Below, in pieces: positions 1 through 5,798 of a DNA stretch of 17,069 nucleotides (position 1 is its first letter; the number at the start of each line of letters is the position of its first letter). Source of the DNA: Bacteroidaceae bacterium (GTDB lineage Bacteria > Bacteroidota > Bacteroidia > Bacteroidales > Bacteroidaceae). Below the pieces are notes generated by a model. It was not told where the DNA came from and did no database searches. It saw only the letters and a program-made list of their open reading frames with translations. The translations under genes and the position numbers were made by a program. The stretch lies in the NCBI GenBank assembly GCA_900769465.1, contig CAAGGT010000295.1:1-17069 (forward strand), written 5' to 3'.

Positions 1-2
1 AT

Positions 3-161
3 GAAGCGACAGCAAAGGAGTATCTGAATGATGAGATACGCCACCTCAGAGAGCTGCAAGAGGTAAACGACCTGCAAGAGAGTGACATTGAACTCTCTTG
101 CAGTGGCCTCGGCATTGAGTCCGAGTGCATGGAGTATTTCACAATGGTATTAACCTACTAA
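3..161 (+). CDS. C-terminal end of an unidentified protein (partial, cut by left edge)
   Basis: The frame starting at base 3 is open from the window edge to a TAA at 159-161 and gives 52 residues. The first part is charged and probably helical (starting EATAKEYLNDEIRHLRELQE) and the end is short and hydrophobic. I do not recognise the family. It ends just before the J-domain gene, with the same orientation and similar GC content, so it is probably an upstream gene in the same accessory operon. A chance open frame cannot be excluded because the N-terminus is missing. Confidence 0.5.
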   Translation, partial: EATAKEYLNDEIRHLRELQEVNDLQESDIELSCSGLGIESECMEYFTMVLTY

Positions 162-172
162 CATCTACTACT

Positions 173-1195
173 ATGGCTTACTTTAAGAATATACATTCAT
201 TGGCGGAACTCAAGAAAGAGTATCGCCGATTGGCATTGGAGAACCACCCCGACAAAGGCGGTAGCACCGAAGTGATGCAGCAGATCAATGTGGAGTTTGG
301 ACGGCTCCACGAGATTTGGAAGAACGATACCACCGTATCGGCAAATGCTTCAGGCTATGAGAACGACTACGCAGGAGCATCAGCAAAGGAGTATGCCGAC
401 TTCGTGTATAACGAATATCGTTGGAAAGGTCGCAACTATCAAGGACAGCACACCCCTGAGATTGTAGAACTGGTGCGTAACTGGATAAAGGAGACCTATC
501 CCAAGTATAAATTCTCCGTATCAAGGCATAACTATAACTCTATCCATATCTACCTTGTCAAAGCCGACTTCGAGGCATTCAAGAAGAATAAAGGTGTTGT
601 GTTCCACCACGATGTGAACCACTACCACATTGACAACGATGACACTCTCACCGACAGAGCCAAGGAGGTGATGAAGAATGTCTGCGACTTTGTGATGTCT
701 TATAACTTCGATGACAGCGATCCGATGACCGACTACTTCTGCACTAACTTCTACCTTACATTGGGAGTTGGAACCTACAAGAAACCATACAAGGTAGAAC
801 TGCCAAAATTGGATTGTAAGGGCAAGAAGCCCGATGTGTTCAAGCACCCTGAAGGTGCTGCACACAAGGCAATACGCCAGGCATTGGGCGGTGCATACTT
901 TAGCTTCCATAACAGCCAGCGATTGCAAGGTAAAATGGTACTCGGAGAAGACTCCTACGGACATAGTGGTGATAAATACTTCTGGCCATTATCCTATTCA
1001 AGTGCCAAAACTGCACAAAAACGAATGGATAAATTGGAGAAAGCCGGCATCCGCTGCAAACTCACAGGATACAATAGCGGCTGCATTGAGTTCCTCGGCT
1101 ACACTCCCGAAACGGAAGCACTACTCGAAAAGGAGCGTCAGGATGTAATCAATGCTCATCAGGCATGGCTGGCTAAGCAGGTGCAAACAGCGTAA
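173..1195 (+). CDS. J-domain protein with LPD29-like region (mobile-element cargo)
   Basis: This is a 340-residue protein. I chose the ATG at 173 because it puts a J-domain-like segment at the N-terminus; the longer frame from 125 would overlap the preceding ORF and adds only a low-complexity extension. Residues 1-50 resemble helices II-III of DnaJ, with the HPD motif at residues 25-27 (ALENHPDKGG). The segment around residues 75-140 resembles the LPD29 domain found in polyvalent proteins of conjugative elements and phages. The rest has no recognised catalytic motif. There is no Gly/Phe or zinc-finger region, so it is not a housekeeping DnaJ. Proteins of this design are common cargo in Bacteroides conjugative elements (recalled family knowledge, not searched). 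It may recruit a Hsp70, but that is inference. Confidence 0.7.
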   Translation: MAYFKNIHSLAELKKEYRRLALENHPDKGGSTEVMQQINVEFGRLHEIWKNDTTVSANASGYENDYAGASAKEYADFVYNEYRWKGRNYQGQHTPEIVELVRNWIKETYPKYKFSVSRHNYNSIHIYLVKADFEAFKKNKGVVFHHDVNHYHIDNDDTLTDRAKEVMKNVCDFVMSYNFDDSDPMTDYFCTNFYLTLGVGTYKKPYKVELPKLDCKGKKPDVFKHPEGAAHKAIRQALGGAYFSFHNSQRLQGKMVLGEDSYGHSGDKYFWPLSYSSAKTAQKRMDKLEKAGIRCKLTGYNSGCIEFLGYTPETEALLEKERQDVINAHQAWLAKQVQTA

Positions 1196-1205
1196 AAAGA
1201 AGATT

Positions 1206-1658
1206 ATGGCACAGGAGAAGATGGATAGCTGGTGGGAATATGCCCGCGAACTGGCAAAAGCAGAGCGTGAACTCTAAATTGAGAAATGGGTATATATATC
1301 CATAGAATATAAGGAAGAGAATGGTGAGCGTGTAGTGCTATATCATTACGACCTACCGAGAGAACTACACGAGCGTTATTGCTGGGTAATCCGATAGCGA
1401 GAGGCCAAGCTCCTGTGCCAATACCCCAAGAAGAATATACATACTTACTACTCTTATTATAATAAGCGTACAGGATTAAACACAGATTTCAACTCCTTGC
1501 TATCCAAACTCACCTCTACCAAAGCACAAATTACAATTGCTGAACGCAAGGAACAAGAGTATCTGCAATATCAGCGTCAAAACAACCTGTTTTTTGATGA
1601 ACAGACCGATGAACAACTGATAAAATTCAGAAAGAAATTAAGCAAGAAGCGACAGTAA
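1206..1658 (+). pseudogene. Small accessory ORF interrupted by two in-frame stop codons
   Basis: From the ATG at 1206 one frame reads through to a TAA at 1656-1658, 150 sense positions, broken only by TAA at 1275-1277 and TAG at 1395-1397. All three segments keep coherent protein-like composition: MAQEKMDSWWEYARELAKAE before the first stop, an aromatic- and charge-rich middle, and a Lys/Arg/Gln-rich tail. There is no frameshift. The TAA is one transition from CAA, and the TAG is one change from CAG or TGG, so two point mutations explain the damage. The start lies 11 bp after the J-domain gene's stop, suggesting they once formed one operon. I do not recognise the family. Stop-codon suppression is possible but unsupported, since neighbouring genes end at ordinary TAA codons. 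Confidence 0.6.
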
Positions 1659-1771
1659 AATAAGGAACTTATAACAAAAATATATAAAGAAGCTAAATGC
1701 CATAAGGCATCTAATAGTTGGTAAAAACACACTTTCACCGCTGCGAAAGGCTGATTTTGAGAAAAATCGCT

Positions 1772-1779
1772 TAACTTTG
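1772..1779 (+). promoter_or_regulatory. Candidate Bacteroidales -7 box for the TPR regulator
   Basis: TAACTTTG matches the Bacteroides -7 consensus TAnnTTTG exactly and lies 24 bp before the ATG at 1804. The only nearby upstream TTTG (1756-1759) is 12 bp away rather than the usual 19-21 bp, so the -33 part is poor and the call is tentative. Confidence 0.4.
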
Positions 1780-1803
1780 CAGAAAATTAAAATTTGTAAG
1801 TGT

Positions 1804-3513
1804 ATGAAGCATTATATATCAATAATCGTCTTGGCGATTTTCTTATTTTCTTGCAATGGCCATTCTAAGCATTGGGAAACACTTTCTCAAGTTGAGTCAT
1901 ACATAGAAGAGAGACCAGATAGCGCATTAGTTGTATTAGAGCAAATAAATCTTTCTGAATTATCAGGTAAAGAGGAGAAGGCGAAATATGCTGTATTATA
2001 TACGCAAGCAAAAGATAAAAATTATATTGATGAAAAAGACCTAAAACTTATCAGTGAGGCTAAAGATTATTATGAGGACTTAGGTAATGTTAGGTATAAA
2101 TTCTTGTCTCTTTATTACTATGGTCGTATATTATGTAATAATGAAGATTATTCTTCGGCTATAATTGCATACACAAAAGCAGAAACCTTACTAGAAGATT
2201 TGAATGATGGCTATCTAGCTGGACTTTTGTATGTTCAAGTAGGTAATATATATCGTGCTTTCCATGAATACAACAAGAGTCTGGAAGCGTATAAATCAGC
2301 ATATTATCATTATTCAACAGTAGGTTTAGAACCTCATATGTCTTATGCACTATTAGATATAGGCATAGCATATTGGAATGTTGCCAATACAACTATTGCC
2401 GAAGAATATATCATAAAGTCTTTACGATTGGCAGAAAGTCTGAACGACGAATATCTAGAAAGAATTTGTTATGAGAATCTAGTCGTTTTATATGATGAGA
2501 TAGACGAAATAGAAAAGTGCAAAACTATGGTAGCGATTTTAAATGATAGATTTGACCGATCGTTATTTTCATCAGTTTGTTTAGCATCAATGGCTAACCA
2601 TAATGCTAGAACACAAAATATAGAATTCGTAGACCGTTTTCTTGCGGAAGCATGGGGAAAGGCATATAATAAGTCTGATTCGATCGCTCTATATTTCCAA
2701 TCAGCCAATATAATGAAGACTATTGGAAATGTAGATAAAGCTTTAAAATATTTTGAAGATGGAATAATTCTTCAAAATGATAAATTACACATAGCTATGC
2801 AGCAGCCAATAGTATCAATACAAAAGGACTATTTCCAAAGTGAGGCCGAGTATAATTCGTATCGTTTAAAGAAAAATCTTCAAATATATCTTGCCTTATC
2901 AATAATTGTATTACTGATTTTATTGATTGTATTTATGTATATGAGACATCGTTTTTTGAGAAAGGATTTAGAAATCAGTAAATACATGGATTTAGCTTCA
3001 GAATTGCAAGTCTCAATACGAGACAAGGAGGCAAAAATCTCAGAAATTTCAGAGCGAATATCAGCAAGCGAAGAAGCGCATATATCTCAGATTAATGAAA
3101 TGTCAGGACATATTTCTGAACTATTTCATAAGCAATATGAACTGCTAGATAAATTAAGTAATACATATTACGAGATGCATGGATGTAACAAGGAAAAAGA
3201 AAGTATATATGAACAGGTCAAATCTGAGATCAATAAATTCGCCAATGATAAAAAAACAATGGCTCAATTAGAAAGAATTGTTAATACATACAAGAATAAT
3301 GTAATGTCTCATATCAGGGAGGAGATTCATAGTATATCTGAACGAGACATCAAGCTACTTTGTTATATCTATGCGGGGTTTTCAGCCAAGAGTATAAGTA
3401 TTTTTGTAGGAGAAACAACTGGTAATATTCTGACAAGAAAATATCGTTTACGCAATAAAATCACTCGATTAAATACCCCAAATGCAGAAATAATGCTTCA
3501 AGAAATGCCATAA
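1804..3513 (+). CDS. TPR / transmembrane / HTH transcriptional regulator (lipoprotein signal)
   Basis: This 569-residue protein is probably the cluster's regulator. I chose the ATG at 1804 over an in-frame TTG at 1777 because it begins a clear lipoprotein signal (MKHYISIIVLAIFLFSC, Cys 17) and the TTG lies inside the putative promoter. Residues about 20-340 form tetratricopeptide-like helical pairs. Residues 361-380 are a single hydrophobic membrane helix followed by Arg/His/Lys. Residues about 385-500 are coiled coil, and about 511-560 (ISERDIKLLCYIYAG) resemble a LuxR-type helix-turn-helix. This periplasm-to-cytoplasm layout is a known Bacteroidota regulator design, often set next to secreted-peptide or DUF3244 genes. 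Its job is inferred to be sensing an envelope or peptide signal and activating the downstream operon. The ligand is unknown. It is separated from the operon by a palindrome and a G tract. Confidence 0.8.
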   Translation: MKHYISIIVLAIFLFSCNGHSKHWETLSQVESYIEERPDSALVVLEQINLSELSGKEEKAKYAVLYTQAKDKNYIDEKDLKLISEAKDYYEDLGNVRYKFLSLYYYGRILCNNEDYSSAIIAYTKAETLLEDLNDGYLAGLLYVQVGNIYRAFHEYNKSLEAYKSAYYHYSTVGLEPHMSYALLDIGIAYWNVANTTIAEEYIIKSLRLAESLNDEYLERICYENLVVLYDEIDEIEKCKTMVAILNDRFDRSLFSSVCLASMANHNARTQNIEFVDRFLAEAWGKAYNKSDSIALYFQSANIMKTIGNVDKALKYFEDGIILQNDKLHIAMQQPIVSIQKDYFQSEAEYNSYRLKKNLQIYLALSIIVLLILLIVFMYMRHRFLRKDLEISKYMDLASELQVSIRDKEAKISEISERISASEEAHISQINEMSGHISELFHKQYELLDKLSNTYYEMHGCNKEKESIYEQVKSEINKFANDKKTMAQLERIVNTYKNNVMSHIREEIHSISERDIKLLCYIYAGFSAKSISIFVGETTGNILTRKYRLRNKITRLNTPNAEIMLQEMP

Positions 3514-3548
3514 TTTCAATTTTCTGCATCACAACAGTATTTTTCCAC

Positions 3549-3558
3549 GGGGGGGGGG
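3549..3558 (+). repeat. G10 homopolymer tract
   Basis: Ten consecutive G residues lie 35 bp after the stop codon of the regulator, in an otherwise very AT-rich intergenic region. Such tracts slip during replication and are also prone to sequencing error. It lies in no recognised coding frame. Confidence 0.9.
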
Positions 3559-3594
3559 TATTGTATTGATTATCAATGAATTACGGAGTTTTAG

Positions 3595-3630
3595 TATAGG
3601 GTGTGAGATTTTAAAATCTCACACCCTATA
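3595..3630. terminator. Perfect 36-bp palindrome, probable bidirectional terminator
   Basis: The two 18-bp halves are exactly complementary about a centre between 3612 and 3613. In RNA the TTTTAAAA centre would form the loop of a stem beginning TATAGGGTGTGAGA. It lies 81 bp after the regulator stop and is followed by an AT-rich stretch (ATATTTAT) rather than a clean T run. A transcription terminator is the simplest reading. Because it is gap-free and lies between a regulator and its likely target operon, it could instead be a dimeric operator. Confidence 0.6.
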
Positions 3631-3715
3631 TATTTATCTGATTATCAATTTGTTGCAAGTTTGAGATGTGATGTACATAAATGCTAAATTCTATCACAAA
3701 TCAAATATTTACATA

Positions 3716-3723
3716 TACTTTTG
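3716..3723 (+). promoter_or_regulatory. Candidate Bacteroidales -7 box for the RiPP operon
   Basis: TACTTTTG matches TAnnTTTG exactly and lies 24 bp upstream of the DUF3244-like gene's ATG, the same spacing as the box before the regulator gene. No TTTG is seen at the usual -33 position, which would fit a promoter that needs an activator. Confidence 0.45.
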
Positions 3724-3747
3724 TTTCAAAATTCCATAAAAAAATAA

Positions 3748-4128
3748 ATGAATATGAAAAAGATTACAATTGTACTATTTCTAATTTTATGCCTATTAGG
3801 AAATGTGCATTCTCACAATTTATCTCTCATGGATAAGAAAGCAACTCAAGTAACATTACATGGTGTACCCGCAAAGCAACCTCGTAATGGTATTGAAGTA
3901 ACTATTGATTGTTTTTATTATGATGGGATATTATGTCTTAACTTTAGCGAACAAGTTCAAGATGCTAGCATATCAGTGATACAGACTGCTACAGGAGAAG
4001 AATTTTATACAGACCAGTTAGATTGTAATCAACAATCGATCTCACTTGATGTGCCACACTCTTCGGGGCAGTATTATGTAGTAGTTGAATACGAATCTTA
4101 TGTTTTATATGGATATTATTATTTATAG
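3748..4128 (+). CDS. DUF3244-like small secreted protein
   Basis: This is a 126-residue protein with an N-terminal signal peptide (MNMKKITIVLFLILCLLGNV). The mature part is rich in alternating hydrophobic and polar residues, consistent with a small beta-sandwich, and ends in a Tyr-rich strand (YVLYGYYYL). Size, signal and C-terminal pattern resemble the DUF3244 proteins of Bacteroidota, whose function is not established. It is the first gene after the candidate promoter and lies just upstream of the precursor gene, so it may be co-transcribed. Plausible roles are ligand or partner for the TPR regulator's periplasmic domain, or an immunity or chaperone factor; all are inference. A second ATG two codons in (3754) is an equally possible start. 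Confidence 0.6.
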   Translation: MNMKKITIVLFLILCLLGNVHSHNLSLMDKKATQVTLHGVPAKQPRNGIEVTIDCFYYDGILCLNFSEQVQDASISVIQTATGEEFYTDQLDCNQQSISLDVPHSSGQYYVVVEYESYVLYGYYYL

Positions 4129-4193
4129 ATGTATTTGTTCATGACATCTCACTAAGGTGGGTGTATTTTATCAACCTTTTAATATATAACATT

Positions 4194-4391
4194 ATGGCAA
4201 AGGATTTTAAAAGTCTGAGTTCACTTGAGGCGATTGTGCTTCAGGAAGATGATCTTCTCATGATTAGAGGTGGTCAAAATGAAGGTGTCAGCTGTGGCAT
4301 AGGATGTGGCCAAGGTTGTGGCGACTCTTGCGGTCAGGGTTGTACTGGTAGCTGTTCTATTCAGAAACCAACTACAGGTACTCGCATTTAA
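4194..4391 (+). CDS. RiPP precursor peptide 1, double-Gly leader with CXXX-repeat core
   Basis: This is a 65-residue peptide. I start it at the ATG at 4194; an upstream in-frame GTG (4161) would only add a hydrophobic extension unusual for a leader. Residues 1-27 are an acidic amphipathic leader ending LLMIRGG, the classic cut site for C39 peptidases. The 38-residue core has Cys at 34, 38, 42, 46, 50 and 54, exactly every fourth residue, within a Gly/Ser/Gln background (CGIGCGQGCGDSC...), then a Cys-free tail SIQKPTTGTRI. Cys spaced CXXX is typical of thioether-forming radical SAM substrates. The Gly-Cys-rich composition also resembles microcin B17, a YcaO substrate. The radical SAM/SPASM gene follows after a hairpin. 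It probably makes the main product of the cluster. Confidence 0.85.
   Translation: MAKDFKSLSSLEAIVLQEDDLLMIRGGQNEGVSCGIGCGQGCGDSCGQGCTGSCSIQKPTTGTRI
4293..4355 (+). repeat. Six-fold Cys-X-X-X coding repeat in the precursor core
   Basis: Cys codons (TGT or TGC) recur every 12 bases from 4293 to 4353. The intervening triplets mostly encode Gly with Ile, Gln, Asp, Ser or Thr. Codon choices vary between units, so the periodicity is kept at the protein level rather than being a recent DNA duplication. Confidence 0.85.
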
Positions 4392-4408
4392 TTTCGCAGT
4401 CCTAATTT

Positions 4409-4433
4409 GGGTCAGCGGCTATGCCGCTGACCC
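4409..4433 (+). terminator. GC-rich hairpin after precursor 1, likely attenuator
   Basis: An 11-bp perfect stem (GGGTCAGCGGC, 4409-4419, pairing with 4423-4433) closes a TAT loop, 17 bp after the precursor stop and 21 bp before the next ATG. It is followed by TTGACAA, not a T run, so termination would be partial. The likely effect is more precursor mRNA than enzyme mRNA, or 3'-end stabilisation. Confidence 0.7.
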
Positions 4434-4454
4434 TTGACAAAGTAACTGGAATAT

Positions 4455-5798
4455 ATGAAAAAAAGTAATTATAATATTTTTATACCTAAGAAAGGGTTCG
4501 TTGTTGGCTATAATTCTTTCACAAACAAACATATTGGATTACCACACAAAGTATACAATTTGTTTGTTGAAGAAAACGATATATCGGTGTTTAAGGGAAC
4601 ATATCCCAAACACTTTGATGGACTTGTGGAATATGGGTTTATCATTGATGACACCGTTGATGAATTAAGTCAAATTCGTCTTAGAAATAAAGAGGAGGCT
4701 TTTGCATCTCGCAACCTATATATTATGATTTATCCAACTCAAGATTGCAATCTCAAATGTTGGTATTGCTATGAGTCTCATGTAAAAGATTCCTTTATGT
4801 CACCTGAAGTCATGGAAAGGGTGTATATGCTTGTAGAGAAAAAATTAATATCCAATGAATTTGATAGTCTACAATTAGGTTTTTTCGGAGGTGAGCCATT
4901 AACTAATTTTGAGAATATAGCTTTCCCATTAGCTAAAACTTTAAGGCAAATGGTTGAAGCAAAAGGCAAAAAATTCCATAGTTTTTTCGTTACCAATGGC
5001 TCTTTGATTACTCCAGAGATGATTCCACTATTAAAAGAAATTAATCCATATTTCCAAATTACTATTGATGGCTGCAAGGAAAAACACAACAAAGTGAGAA
5101 TTTGGAAAAAAGATAATGGACCAACATATGATACAATTATTGCTGCTATTAAAATGATTACATCTCAAATTTATGACAGCAAAGTGTATGATAGGCCAAT
5201 TGTGACATTAAGAATCAATTATGATAATCAGACACTAAAACATATAACCGAAGTTTTAGATGACATAAATGAGATTGATAGAAATAGTTTGACAATTCAT
5301 TTTGAACGAGTTTGGCAAACAAGGCATTTGGTTAACGAAGAGCAGCATGAATTATTTAGGAATGTTTTTAAGCAATTCTATATGCACGGGTTTCATCTTC
5401 ACCATGGTTGCTTCGGAATAAGGAATGTATCTTGTCCAGCAGAAACAAGTAGTTTTATAATAGTCAATTATAATGGTCTACTCTATAGATGTAATGGACG
5501 AACATTAACTCCAGAAACAAAAGAAGGTGAACTGTTAGATGATGGCACAATAACATGGGATGCCAACATTAAAGCCAAAAGACTTGGATTGTCTACATTT
5601 GAGAATCCGAGATGCTTAAATTGTATAATGTTGCCACAGTGTCTTGGCCCTTGTAGCCAGAAGTTAAAGGAGCATGGTGAGGTAAGAGATGAGATATGTT
5701 CATTAGCCTCATTAGATCTTCCTTTAGAAGAATACATTGCAATGAGATTTGAAATGAAATATTATAATGATCTAAACTGTGAGAAGAATGAAATATAA
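4455..5798 (+). CDS. Radical SAM/SPASM peptide maturase 1
   Basis: This is a 447-residue enzyme expected to modify precursor 1 in the cytoplasm. The radical SAM cluster motif is CNLKCWYC at residues 98-105 (Cys 98, 102, 105), binding the 4Fe-4S that cleaves S-adenosylmethionine. FGGEP near residues 144-148 is the SAM amino-group motif. The SPASM region carries Cys 319, 327, 346, 387, 390, 396, 400 and 415, including CX2CX5CX3C, enough for auxiliary 4Fe-4S clusters. Residues 1-70 precede the barrel and look like a small winged-helix leader-recognition (RRE-like) domain. It lies directly downstream of precursor 1 across the hairpin. SPASM enzymes of RiPP clusters make thioether, C-C or similar cross-links; thioether formation on the CXXX Cys residues is the leading inference. 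Confidence 0.88.
   Translation: MKKSNYNIFIPKKGFVVGYNSFTNKHIGLPHKVYNLFVEENDISVFKGTYPKHFDGLVEYGFIIDDTVDELSQIRLRNKEEAFASRNLYIMIYPTQDCNLKCWYCYESHVKDSFMSPEVMERVYMLVEKKLISNEFDSLQLGFFGGEPLTNFENIAFPLAKTLRQMVEAKGKKFHSFFVTNGSLITPEMIPLLKEINPYFQITIDGCKEKHNKVRIWKKDNGPTYDTIIAAIKMITSQIYDSKVYDRPIVTLRINYDNQTLKHITEVLDDINEIDRNSLTIHFERVWQTRHLVNEEQHELFRNVFKQFYMHGFHLHHGCFGIRNVSCPAETSSFIIVNYNGLLYRCNGRTLTPETKEGELLDDGTITWDANIKAKRLGLSTFENPRCLNCIMLPQCLGPCSQKLKEHGEVRDEICSLASLDLPLEEYIAMRFEMKYYNDLNCEKNEI

Noticed and set aside
521..964. Long open frame on the minus strand inside the J-domain gene
   Set aside because: It lies wholly opposite a well-supported gene with a recognisable HPD motif, has no family resemblance, and has low-complexity Val-rich composition typical of antisense frames.
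834..1148. Forward open frame in another phase inside the J-domain gene
   Set aside because: It is fully contained in the better-supported frame and its composition is not protein-like in a recognisable way.
1697..1710. Small inverted repeat (ATGCC, GGCAT) before the regulator
   Set aside because: It has only a 5-bp stem with a 4-nt loop and no T run, which is too weak to call a terminator or operator.
1777..1803. TTG start for the regulator adding nine residues
   Set aside because: The extension overlaps the -7 box and would bury the lipoprotein signal; the ATG at 1804 places the lipobox correctly.
4134..4171. Possible promoter (TTTG and TATTTTAT) directly before precursor 1
   Set aside because: The -7 match fails at its last two bases and the spacing of 26 bp exceeds the usual 19-21 bp.
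4293..4355. Short-period repeat that could suggest a CRISPR or tandem DNA repeat
   Set aside because: The 12-base period comes from Cys codons every fourth residue, the units differ in sequence, and there are no spacers.
4194..4391. Lanthipeptide precursor reading of the Cys-rich peptide
   Set aside because: No LanB, LanM or LanC-like enzyme is present in the window; the modifying enzymes are radical SAM and YcaO types.
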